From contig JADZDZ010000063.1 of NCBI GenBank assembly GCA_020850785.1, positions 1-7,569 of the forward strand: DNA of 7,569 bases, in the 5' to 3' direction. How positions within the stretch are numbered: position 1 is the stretch's first letter; each line of letters opens with the position of its first letter. The notes below the pieces were generated by a model. The model did no database searches, was not told the origin of the DNA, and worked only from the letters and a program-made list of their open reading frames with translations. The DNA comes from Candidatus Sumerlaeota bacterium. GTDB lineage: Bacteria; Sumerlaeota; Sumerlaeia; SLMS01. Positions 1-6,195 of the stretch are shown in pieces. Position numbers and translations under genes: made by a program.

Positions 1-1
1 C

Positions 2-70
2 CGAGGATGGATTGAAGCGCGTTACGCCTTGCCCGTGGTGCGCGACGCGGGTGTCCTGACGTCACAATGA
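2..70 (+). CDS. Possible C-terminal tail of an upstream gene (partial)
   Basis: The frame starting at base 2 stays open for 22 codons and stops at TGA 68-70. That TGA overlaps the ATG of the next gene as ATGA, the usual sign of translational coupling. The peptide has an ordinary protein composition (it includes WIEARYALPVVRDAGVL) but is too short to assign to a family. The third frame is also open here, for 18 codons to TGA 57-59, with somewhat higher GC at third positions. It is therefore unclear which frame, if either, is coding. Confidence 0.35.
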   Translation, partial: RGWIEARYALPVVRDAGVLTSQ

Positions 71-381
71 TTGGTTTCCTTCGCAAAATGTTCCTGCGGC
101 AGCGCGTTGAAAAGCTGCTGAAGGATGGTTCACCACGGCGAATCCGCATTCATTCCGTCCGCTTTCCGGAAGCGGGGAGCAGGGAACCGGCGCGCGTGGC
201 GTTTGAGTTCCTTGATCCGCCGGGACCGTGGTCCATGCAGTTTTATGAGGTGCGTGGCGGGCAGGAGGACCTGCTGAAGGCGTTGCAGCCGGGAACGAAC
301 GCGCAGTTCTTCGAGAGCGAGGACGAGGCGCGCACGCGGGTGCTGCGCACGACGGAGAACACGATTCTTTGGCCCCGGTGA
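67..381 (+). CDS. Small hypothetical protein, 104 residues
   Basis: I do not recognise this protein. It begins with a short basic, partly hydrophobic stretch (MIGFLRKMFLRQRVEKLL). A mixed region that could form beta strands follows (IRIHSVRF, RVAFEFLD, MQFYEVRGG), then an acidic, probably helical segment (residues about 75-92) and a C-terminus ending in LWPR. There is no signal peptide, no transmembrane helix of full length and no cysteine. The first 11 residues are too charged to be a convincing anchor, so a soluble cytoplasmic protein is likely. The ATG sits in an ATGA overlap with a possible upstream frame and has no good Shine-Dalgarno sequence, so translation may be coupled to the upstream gene. 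Codon use resembles the neighbouring genes, which supports real coding. It converges on the DUF3800-like gene 85 bp downstream. Confidence 0.65.
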   Translation: MIGFLRKMFLRQRVEKLLKDGSPRRIRIHSVRFPEAGSREPARVAFEFLDPPGPWSMQFYEVRGGQEDLLKALQPGTNAQFFESEDEARTRVLRTTENTILWPR

Positions 382-382
382 G

Positions 383-410
383 GAATGGGGAATAGGGAAT
401 GGAGAATGGG
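383..410 (+). repeat. Four imperfect 7-bp tandem repeats, consensus GAATGGG
   Basis: Directly after the stop codon of the small gene there are four abutting heptamers: GAATGGG (383-389), GAATAGG (390-396), GAATGGA (397-403) and GAATGGG (404-410). Degenerate units of the same style, GAACAGG (431-437) and GATTGGG (438-444), recur before the convergent DUF3800-like gene. The tract is purine-only on the + strand apart from the T of each unit. It occupies most of the 85-bp gap between two convergent genes. No function can be read from it; slippage-prone noncoding sequence is the simplest explanation. Confidence 0.7.
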
Positions 411-466
411 AGCCGCGGATTGATGCGGAGGAACAGGGATTGGGAATGTCTATACAGAGAGGGGCG

Positions 467-1396
467 CTATGACTTCGATTTGTTGAAGGGTTCGTCGTCC
501 TCTGCGACGAAGCGATGTTCGTCGTGTTCGGGGATGCGATCGTAGCGGGCGCCTTCGCGCGGCGAGGCGGGGTCGATGGTGTCGTCGGCGGGAAGGTGTT
601 GCTGTGTGCGCGGTGCGTGGGAGGGCTGGTTGGAGGCTCCTTCGCGGCGCCACAGGTAGATGTAGCCGCGAATGCGGAAGCCTTTCGCGTCGGAAATGGC
701 GGACTGATAGGTGAGCGGTTTGACGAAGCCCTGATAGTGGTTGTTGATGACCGCGTCGTAGCCCACCAGCGTGTCCTTGCGGAATAGTTTGGGGTAGGCG
801 TATTCCTGATAGCGGCGTGTGATGGTGGCGGCGAAATCGGCCACCTGAAGGCCCGTGGAGCCGCCTTCGCTTTGCACGAGCGGGGAACCGACGATGGGCA
901 TCCCCTTGCCGGCGGGGCTGAAGACGTTGGAAAACTGGATTTCAGAGATGGTCTGGCGTTCCTCGTCGCGGCCGGGGGGAATGACGAGCGTGCCGACGCT
1001 GTTGTTTTCCTTCAGGAACTGGCTGATGGGCTTGAGGAGGTAGTGGTAGCTGAGGGGAAGGAGCCACTTGGGGTGCGGTGGTTTGTCGGTGGTGCGCTTG
1101 TCCACGACCACGAGGAAAAATTTGAGGTCAAGCGTGGCGCAAATTTTCTGGAGTCCCTTGCAGTAGGCGATAGTCCAGTCGCGCTCCGCATTGCGCGGGT
1201 GCAGGAGGTCGTTCGCGTTGATGCGCGTGACGCCGGGGCGGTAGTTGTCCTTCTGGAAGGATTTTTGAAGTCCGTTGACGCGAAGCTGAAGCGTCCGCCA
1301 ACGTTCCGCATCGACCGCCACGGCAGCGAGAGTCCAAAAATTTCCCGCGCTGTTCTCAACGGGCTTTCCCGATTGCTGTAGGTAGATGAAATGCAT
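467..1396 (-). CDS. DUF3800-like protein with altered N-terminal acidic motif
   Basis: The protein resembles the DUF3800 family, whose members usually start with a strand ending in Asp-Glu-Ser-Gly and carry a late Gln-x-Ala-Asp motif. Here, in the 309-residue form, the first motif reads IYLQQSG (residues 4-10), followed by FWTLAAVAVDAERW, NANDLL near residue 62, FFLVVVDK near residues 93-100 and LQVADFAA at residues 183-190. The last 45-50 residues are hydrophilic, rich in Pro, His, Asp and Glu, and probably disordered. I chose the ATG at 1394-1396 because AGGA lies four bases before it and family members begin just before this first strand. An in-frame ATG at 1436-1438 would add 14 residues but has no visible ribosome binding site. 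DUF3800 proteins are uncharacterised and often suspected to be RNase H-like nucleases. The gene is transcribed divergently from the PBP2 gene and looks monocistronic. Family assignment is by motif recognition only. Confidence 0.75.
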   Translation of the reverse strand: MHFIYLQQSGKPVENSAGNFWTLAAVAVDAERWRTLQLRVNGLQKSFQKDNYRPGVTRINANDLLHPRNAERDWTIAYCKGLQKICATLDLKFFLVVVDKRTTDKPPHPKWLLPLSYHYLLKPISQFLKENNSVGTLVIPPGRDEERQTISEIQFSNVFSPAGKGMPIVGSPLVQSEGGSTGLQVADFAATITRRYQEYAYPKLFRKDTLVGYDAVINNHYQGFVKPLTYQSAISDAKGFRIRGYIYLWRREGASNQPSHAPRTQQHLPADDTIDPASPREGARYDRIPEHDEHRFVAEDDEPFNKSKS

Positions 1397-1683
1397 GGGG
1401 TCCTGAATCTTCTTACAAAATTCCAGTCCGATGGCCATCGGTGCTACTGCAAGGACCGCAAATATTCAACGATGTTTTTTCAATTGCCGGTGTGCGGTGG
1501 AGCTTTTGAGATTTGCGCAGTCCCTTAGCAGCCTGAACGGTAGGAATCGGTGAAGATGTGGTGCAAGGCAATAGGGGGTGGGGCCGCTGCCATGCGTTCC
1601 ACGCCGTTGGGTGGATTCGCAGGAGCCGGAAAGAAGAGTAGTAGCAGGGTGGTTTAGACGGTCCAATTCGTGAAGAGTTCCTG
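1397..1683. other. Divergent intergenic region between DUF3800-like and PBP2 genes
   Basis: This gap must hold the promoters of both divergent genes, unless the DUF3800-like start is at 1438, which shortens it to 245 bp. It contains an AT-rich patch at about 1460-1486 (with TTTTTT) in otherwise GC-rich DNA, a plausible minus-strand promoter zone. I found no pair of -35 and -10 boxes good enough to call on either strand. No tRNA, riboswitch fold or strong inverted repeat is visible. Short open frames here have no ribosome binding sites and run antisense into the PBP2 gene. Confidence 0.5.
1672..1677 (+). promoter_or_regulatory. Ribosome binding site of the PBP2 gene
   Basis: GAAGAG lies six bases before the ATG at 1684. 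It is a weak but well-placed purine-rich Shine-Dalgarno sequence, and it supports that ATG as the start. Confidence 0.45.
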
Positions 1684-3474
1684 ATGCAGTATCGCTCCCG
1701 CCCACTTCGCGACTTTGAACATTTTTCGCGCGCAAAATTATTGGCGTGGGCCGTTGTTGTTGTTTGTTTTTCCCTGCTCGTTGCGCAGCTTTTGCGCCTG
1801 ACGGTTTTTCAACACGAGAAGTACCTTTCCCAGGCACGGGAAAACCTCTACATCACGAAGCGTTTGTCCTATCCGCGCGGCAATATTCTGGATCGCGACG
1901 GGGTGGTTCTGGCGACCAACCAGAAGACGTACGCGCTGACCTTCAATCCCTACGGGATGAAGGATGCGGCGGCGCGCGAGGCGTTGGGGAAGCTGGGGCT
2001 GGATGAGACGGAGCTTCCCGAATCGCGCGTGGATGAGATTCTGGCGACGCGCCCGCGTTGGACGCGGCACACTTTGGTGAGCGGTGTTGCGCTGGAGCGG
2101 GTGCTGCCGATGCTGGAGCGGCCGAACGATTTTCCCGGCGTGCGCGTGGAAACCGGTTTCACACGGGAGTACGCGATGCCGGAGGAATTCGCGCACGTGA
2201 TCGGCTACACGAGCGCGATCCAGCCGAATGAGACGAAGGCGTATCCGCGGCCCCGCTACCTGCCGGATGATCGCGTGGGGCGGACGGGGCTGGAGCAACG
2301 CTATCAGGATGAGCTTGCGGGAAATCCGGGGCGCGAGCGGCTGAAGCGCGATGCGCGCGGTGCGCGGCTGGATGATCCGGAACTACTGGCATCATCGGAG
2401 CCGGGAAAGAACCTCTACCTGACGCTTGATTCGCGTTTGCAGAAGAAGGCGATGGAATTGCTGCGCGGTGAGAAGGGAACGATCATCCTGATGGAGGCGC
2501 AGAGCGGGGCGGTGCTGGCGATGGCGTCTTCGCCAACGTATGATCCGCGCAATCCCGCAGGGGAGCAGACGCTTGGGATGCCGTCGGGGTACATGAACCT
2601 TGCGACGCGCGGGGGGTACGCGCCGGGTTCGACGATGAAGATTGTCGGGGCGGCGACGATGCTGCGGGCGGGGGCCGATCCGTTGCGGAAGATTATTTGC
2701 GACGGCGATTTTCACCTGCCGGGATGGGGGCGCGCGTTTCACTGCGCCGTGCGATCCGGCCACGGATCCGTGACGCTGGCGGATGCGATCAAGGAAAGCT
2801 GCAACGTCTACTTCTACGAGGCGGGGAGCGAGCTGGGTGCGGAGCCGCTGTTCGCGATGGCGCGGGAGTTTGGCTTTGAGGAGAAGACGGGGATCGACCT
2901 TCCCGGCGAGCGCGCGCCGAAGCTGTGCGCGGTGGAGAATCCGGGGCCGGGCGAGACGACGAACCTTTGGATCGGGCAGGGCTCGATGCTGGCGACGCCG
3001 ATTCAGGTGGCGCGGGCCTACGCGGGGATTGCGACGGGTTCACTGCCGACGCCCCACGTGGTTGCTGCGATCGGGTTGTCCGACGATGACAGGAAGGAGA
3101 TCGTCACGCCGCACAGGGCGTTGAATGTGTCGGCGGTGGATCGCGCGGTGATCGTCGATGGACTGTGGCGGGTGGTGAATGAACGGGGGGGCACCGCCTT
3201 CAAGGCGGAAATTCCCCGCGCGTGGGACGTGGCAGGAAAGACGGGGACGGCGGAAAATCCGCAGGGGAGCAATGATGCGTGGTTTGCGGGGTTCTTTCCG
3301 CGCGCGAATCCCACGCACGTTTTCGTGGTTCACATTGAAAGCACGGACAAGCACGGCGGCGAGGTTGCGGGGCCGATTGCAAAGCAAATGATCGACGCGT
3401 TCCTGCATCCGGTGTCTGATGCGCAGGTGGCGGGGGCGCCAATGGCGGTTGCGGCGCTGCCGGCAAATCCCTGA
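1684..3474 (+). CDS. mrdA: Penicillin-binding protein 2, peptidoglycan transpeptidase
   Basis: This is a class B penicillin-binding protein that crosslinks peptidoglycan stem peptides in the periplasm. PBP2 acts with the glycosyltransferase RodA during sidewall elongation. A short cytoplasmic N-terminus is followed by one membrane anchor (residues about 19-41). The dimerisation domain has RGNILDRDG at 65-73 and EQRYQDELAGNPG at 204-216. The transpeptidase domain shows all three active-site motifs: SxxK as S316-T-M-K319, SxN as S372-C-N374, and KTG at 519-521. The C-terminal HGGEVAGPIAKQMIDAF is also typical. At 596 residues it is slightly shorter than the E. coli enzyme (about 633). C339/D340, C354, H360 and C373 may form a metal site. 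In many bacteria the gene sits in an mreBCD-mrdA-rodA cluster; here neither rodA nor mre genes are adjacent, and the next gene is an exported secretin-like protein. PBP2 is preferred over the septal PBP3 (FtsI) because of the C-G...FHC...GHG segment before SxN. Confidence 0.93.
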   Translation: MQYRSRPLRDFEHFSRAKLLAWAVVVVCFSLLVAQLLRLTVFQHEKYLSQARENLYITKRLSYPRGNILDRDGVVLATNQKTYALTFNPYGMKDAAAREALGKLGLDETELPESRVDEILATRPRWTRHTLVSGVALERVLPMLERPNDFPGVRVETGFTREYAMPEEFAHVIGYTSAIQPNETKAYPRPRYLPDDRVGRTGLEQRYQDELAGNPGRERLKRDARGARLDDPELLASSEPGKNLYLTLDSRLQKKAMELLRGEKGTIILMEAQSGAVLAMASSPTYDPRNPAGEQTLGMPSGYMNLATRGGYAPGSTMKIVGAATMLRAGADPLRKIICDGDFHLPGWGRAFHCAVRSGHGSVTLADAIKESCNVYFYEAGSELGAEPLFAMAREFGFEEKTGIDLPGERAPKLCAVENPGPGETTNLWIGQGSMLATPIQVARAYAGIATGSLPTPHVVAAIGLSDDDRKEIVTPHRALNVSAVDRAVIVDGLWRVVNERGGTAFKAEIPRAWDVAGKTGTAENPQGSNDAWFAGFFPRANPTHVFVVHIESTDKHGGEVAGPIAKQMIDAFLHPVSDAQVAGAPMAVAALPANP

Positions 3475-3484
3475 TTGCGGAAAA

Positions 3485-3503
3485 GCCGCCGGGCGGGATT
3501 TTT
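3485..3503 (+). terminator. Possible weak intrinsic terminator after the PBP2 gene
   Basis: CCGC (3486-3489) can pair with GCGG (3493-3496) around a three-base loop. A GA and then five T residues (3499-3503) follow, and AAAA at 3481-3484 could pair with the T run. The stem is only four base pairs, so it may attenuate transcription rather than stop it. It lies in the 57-bp gap before the secretin-like gene and could set the ratio of the two products. Confidence 0.3.
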
Positions 3504-3517
3504 GCTGAACATTTCGC

Positions 3518-3523
3518 GGAGGA
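3518..3523 (+). promoter_or_regulatory. Strong ribosome binding site that decides the start at 3532
   Basis: GGAGGA lies eight bases before the ATG at 3532. The frame also opens earlier with a TTG at 3475, but that codon has no Shine-Dalgarno sequence and would put 19 mostly basic residues in front of a clean signal peptide. The ATG at 3532 is therefore the start. Confidence 0.75.
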
Positions 3524-3531
3524 TTCGCACC

Positions 3532-4806
3532 ATGCGCTTCGCACGATTCATTCTTCCGATTCTTTTGTGTTTGGCCATGCAGGTTGCCTTCGCGGAGGAG
3601 GCGGTGATCGCCGTCAGGTCCGGGGCGGCGATGGATGAGATCGGGCAGTCGCTGCGGCGCGCGGTGAATGCCTACGAGGAAGCGCAGCAGAATCCCGTTC
3701 CGCAGACCTGGACGCGGCTGTCGCTGATGGAGGGGGAAAACAAGCGGCTGGGCGATGATTTGTTTGTGGCGTTGCTGCCGACGACGGCGGCGGGCGCGCG
3801 CGTGACGGTGGTGGATGCGGACGGCCCCCACGAGGGGACGTTCGCGGCGGGTCGGGAGCAGGTGCTGGGTCCGCTGCGGGTGCTGCTGATCGGGGCGTCG
3901 TCCAGCGGGCGATCGGCGGACATCATGATCCGCGCGGCGGAGGAGCCTGCGTTGCTGGGGGAGCCGGGGGCGGAAAAATCCACGACGAAAATTACGGGAT
4001 TGCTGGAGGAGAAACGCTTCGTCGTTGAATCCCGCGATGCGGGGTTGTTGCGGTTCGCGCGGAAGTTCGTGGCGGCGATGGACGAGGGGAAATCGGCGGA
4101 GGAGGCGGCGCGCGCGGGCTGGGAGCAGGAGCCTCCGGCGAATCCGAATGCGCTGGCGTTGGACACGCCGCAGCCGCAGGAGGTCTACACCGATTCGAAG
4201 AACTACGCGTGGGGAAGCGAGGCGGACGTGTTCGCGGCGGGAGTCACGCTGCGGCTTCTGCGCGGCGATGACATCGCGATTCGCGAGTTGTCGAACTCAT
4301 GGGCGTACAACAGCGCGGGAAACATGAACAGCAATCCCAACGTGCGGGTGAGGAGCGGGGATCGCGGCACCACTGTGGACGTTGGAAGCGGTGCGGATGC
4401 GCTGAAGTACCGGCTTCGTGCGCTGGAGAAGGACGGACGCGTGCGCGTGGAATCGGAAACCTACGTGTATGTGCCGATGGGTGGCCGGACGCGTTTTGAG
4501 CTTCAGGGGCCGGGGGGAATGGTGTACGCCTATCTTGCGGCGCGGCGCGCGGGGAAGGGGGCGCTGCTTTCCATCAGCAACACTTCCGGCGATTGGAGTT
4601 TCGTTGGCGGCTTGAGCACGACGGTACGCATGAACAATGGACAGACGGTGACGCTCGCGCGGAACACCTTCAGCCGAACGCAGACGCAGACGTCGTCGGT
4701 GCCGATCGTGAGCGGCGTGCCCTACGCGGGAGCGCTGTTTGGCAACGAGCGCACGGTGAGGGAAAATTCAAGCTACGCGTTGATCGCGACGATGGAGTTT
4801 CAGTGA
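3532..4806 (+). CDS. Exported protein with secretin-like C-terminal domain
   Basis: The 424-residue product begins with a typical signal peptide (basic MRFARF, hydrophobic ILPILLCLAMQV, likely cleavage after A21 in AFA-EE). Residues about 22-215 are a mixed region I do not recognise. Residues about 228-423 resemble the C-terminal half of secretins, the outer-membrane gate proteins of type II/III secretion and type IV pili. KYRLRALEKDGRVRVESE (about 292-309) matches the family's strand-rich step. GLSTTVRMNNGQTVTL (360-375) resembles its VxVxDGQTxxLGGL pattern, and VPIVSGVPYAGALF (390-403) its VPxLxxIPxLGxLF signature. The GG after the DGQT-like motif is replaced by ARN. It is far shorter than GspD or PilQ, and I see no clear N0 or KH-like N-domains. 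It probably sits in the periplasm or outer membrane. The gene follows the PBP2 gene by 57 bp on the same strand and may be co-transcribed with it. Whether it forms a pore is unknown; an accessory secretin-like fold protein is equally possible. Confidence 0.7.
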   Translation: MRFARFILPILLCLAMQVAFAEEAVIAVRSGAAMDEIGQSLRRAVNAYEEAQQNPVPQTWTRLSLMEGENKRLGDDLFVALLPTTAAGARVTVVDADGPHEGTFAAGREQVLGPLRVLLIGASSSGRSADIMIRAAEEPALLGEPGAEKSTTKITGLLEEKRFVVESRDAGLLRFARKFVAAMDEGKSAEEAARAGWEQEPPANPNALALDTPQPQEVYTDSKNYAWGSEADVFAAGVTLRLLRGDDIAIRELSNSWAYNSAGNMNSNPNVRVRSGDRGTTVDVGSGADALKYRLRALEKDGRVRVESETYVYVPMGGRTRFELQGPGGMVYAYLAARRAGKGALLSISNTSGDWSFVGGLSTTVRMNNGQTVTLARNTFSRTQTQTSSVPIVSGVPYAGALFGNERTVRENSSYALIATMEFQ

Positions 4807-4809
4807 GGA

Positions 4810-4832
4810 AGCGGAAGGCGCTCAGGTTTTCT
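4810..4832. terminator. Possible weak terminator between convergent genes
   Basis: The stops of the secretin-like gene and ispH are only 15 bp apart. AGCG (4810-4813) can pair with CGCT (4819-4822) around a five-base loop, and TTTTCTT follows at 4827-4833. The stem is short and the T run is offset by four bases, so this is a suggestion. It fits the need to separate two convergent transcripts, but collision or Rho could do the same. Confidence 0.25.
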
Positions 4833-6054
4833 TGAACGCGAGGATTTCCGCTGGGATTTCCACGCCGCGCAATTCCGCAAGACGCTCAATCACTTCGCCA
4901 ATCGCCTTGTTGGGAGTGCTGGCGCCCGCCGTCAGCCCGATGCTGACCGCGCGCTTCGGCAGCCAGTCGGTGGCGGTGACACGCACCTTTTCGTGCGCGG
5001 GTTGATGGCGCAATTCCGTGGCTGACAGGATTTCGGCGGCGTCGCTGATGTGCCAGGCGGGAAGGGTGGCGGCGGCGATGTCCAGCAGGTGGCCCGTGTT
5101 CGATGAGTTGTATCCGCCGATCACCAGCATCATGTCGATGTGGCCGCTTTGCACAAGATCGACGATGGCGTCCTGGCGTTCCTGCGTGGCGGAACAAATG
5201 GTGTCGAAGCTGCGGAAGTGTGCGGGAAGGTTTTCCCTGCCGTGGCGTTTCTCCATCGCTGCGCCGATCATCGCGGCGATTTCCAGCGACTCGTTGGCAA
5301 GCATGGTGGTCTGGTTCGCGACGCCGATCTTGTCGAGGTGTTTGCGGGGATCGAATTCCCTGCTGAGCGACATGGGACCAAGCTGGGCGATGCTTTCGGG
5401 CGGTGCGTCGCCGGTGATGATGTCGCAGACAAGCTGCGCCTGATTTTTGTCGAGCACCACGATGGTGTGGCCGCCCATCTTCTGTGCCTGGCTTACGGTT
5501 GCCAGAGTTTCCGCGTGCAGCGCCTTGCCGTGCACGAGCGAAGTATATCCATCCTTCGCGTATTTTTCCACGCGCTTCCAAACATGCACGACGGAGCCGC
5601 ATGTTGTGTCGACGAGGACGCTTCCCTTTGCGCGAAGCTGCTGCAGGTATTCCGCAGGCACGCCGAAGGCCGGCATGATCACCACGTCATCGGGGCCGAT
5701 GTCATCGAAGGTCAGGTTTCCCTTCAGGGCACCGGACAGGAATTCAATGCCCATCTGCTTCAGGCGGTTGTTGACGCTGGGATTGTGGATGATTTCGTAG
5801 GTGAGAAAGATTCGGCGGTCGGGAAATTTCAGCCGCGTTTCGTAGGCCATGTCCACGGCCTTGTCCACGCCGTAGCAGAAGCCGAATTCCTTCGCGAGGC
5901 GGAACGTGATGCCATCGAGCGGGAGCACGTTTCCGTTGGCGCGCATCCAGTCCACGATGCCGCTGTGGTAGTCTGCGGCAATCGCCGGGGCGATTTCCTG
6001 TTTCATGCCAAGGCTGGCGCGGAAGTAGTTCGGTTCCGTTTTCATCGCGGTCAT
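4822..6054 (-). CDS. ispH: 4-hydroxy-3-methylbut-2-enyl diphosphate reductase, long form
   Basis: IspH (LytB) catalyses the last step of the MEP pathway. It reduces HMBPP to IPP and DMAPP in the cytoplasm with a [4Fe-4S] cluster. The three cluster cysteines are C60 (FGFCYGV), C152 (DTTCGSVV) and C287 (DTICSATQERQ). Substrate-site residues visible are H90 (IIHNP), H180 and E182 (HAET), the NQTT loop (247-250) and NSSN (316-319). At 410 residues it is about 100 longer than the E. coli enzyme and matches the cyanobacterial and plastid form. That includes the N-terminal extension with NYFRASLGMKQE and PAFG (128-131) where the short form has a conserved histidine. The ATG at 6054 is chosen because residues before M17 align with that extension; no good Shine-Dalgarno sequence precedes it. 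IPP and DMAPP feed quinones and the undecaprenyl carrier needed by PBP2 substrates and exported polysaccharides. The gene stands alone, divergent from the ABC ATPase gene and convergent with the secretin-like gene. Confidence 0.95.
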   Translation of the reverse strand: MTAMKTEPNYFRASLGMKQEIAPAIAADYHSGIVDWMRANGNVLPLDGITFRLAKEFGFCYGVDKAVDMAYETRLKFPDRRIFLTYEIIHNPSVNNRLKQMGIEFLSGALKGNLTFDDIGPDDVVIMPAFGVPAEYLQQLRAKGSVLVDTTCGSVVHVWKRVEKYAKDGYTSLVHGKALHAETLATVSQAQKMGGHTIVVLDKNQAQLVCDIITGDAPPESIAQLGPMSLSREFDPRKHLDKIGVANQTTMLANESLEIAAMIGAAMEKRHGRENLPAHFRSFDTICSATQERQDAIVDLVQSGHIDMMLVIGGYNSSNTGHLLDIAAATLPAWHISDAAEILSATELRHQPAHEKVRVTATDWLPKRAVSIGLTAGASTPNKAIGEVIERLAELRGVEIPAEILAFKKT

Positions 6055-6195
6055 GGTGCGGTGGGGCGCCCCCTCCCCGCAAAGGGAAAAGTCGTCGGGG
6101 TCGGGACGCGCGGCTGCGTTGCGGTGAATTCCTCCCCGCTTTCTTCCACAGGTGATGTTGCCGTCGCATCAGCAGGGCGTGATAGAAACGCACCA
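6055..6195. promoter_or_regulatory. Divergent intergenic region between ispH and the ABC ATPase gene
   Basis: This 141-bp gap should carry promoters for both genes. On the + strand TTGCCG (6158-6163) and GATAGA (6181-6186) are exactly 17 bp apart, a weak sigma-70-like pair. If real, the transcript would start only a few bases before the ATG at 6196, which would fit the absence of a Shine-Dalgarno sequence there. On the ispH side, GCGGGGAGG appears twice on the minus strand (6072-6080 and 6131-6139), and a perfect 10-bp palindrome, GGGGCGCCCC, sits at 6063-6072, just upstream of the ispH start. Confidence 0.35.

Noticed and set aside
413..428. CCGC...GCGG inverted repeat as a terminator between the convergent genes
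   Set aside because: It has only four base pairs with an eight-base loop, and no T run follows on either strand.
872..1381. 169-residue + strand open frame opposite the DUF3800-like gene
   Set aside because: The DUF3800-like motifs lie on the minus strand. The + frame lacks a recognisable domain and is Val/Gly/Glu-rich, as expected for an antisense frame.
1466..1837. 123-residue minus-strand open frame over the divergent intergenic region
   Set aside because: It overlaps the PBP2 start, has no ribosome binding site and low-complexity composition. It does not continue the DUF3800-like gene.
1738..2298. 186-residue minus-strand open frame opposite the PBP2 N-terminus
   Set aside because: The sense strand encodes conserved PBP2 motifs throughout; the antisense product is Arg-rich with no domain.
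3475..3531. TTG start extending the secretin-like protein by 19 residues
   Set aside because: It has no Shine-Dalgarno sequence, abuts the PBP2 stop, contains a possible terminator hairpin and would bury a good signal peptide.
3040..3831. 263-residue minus-strand open frame spanning the end of the PBP2 gene and the start of the secretin-like gene
   Set aside because: It crosses two genes and their gap on the opposite strand, and its Arg/His/Pro-rich composition and lack of domains mark it as a shadow.
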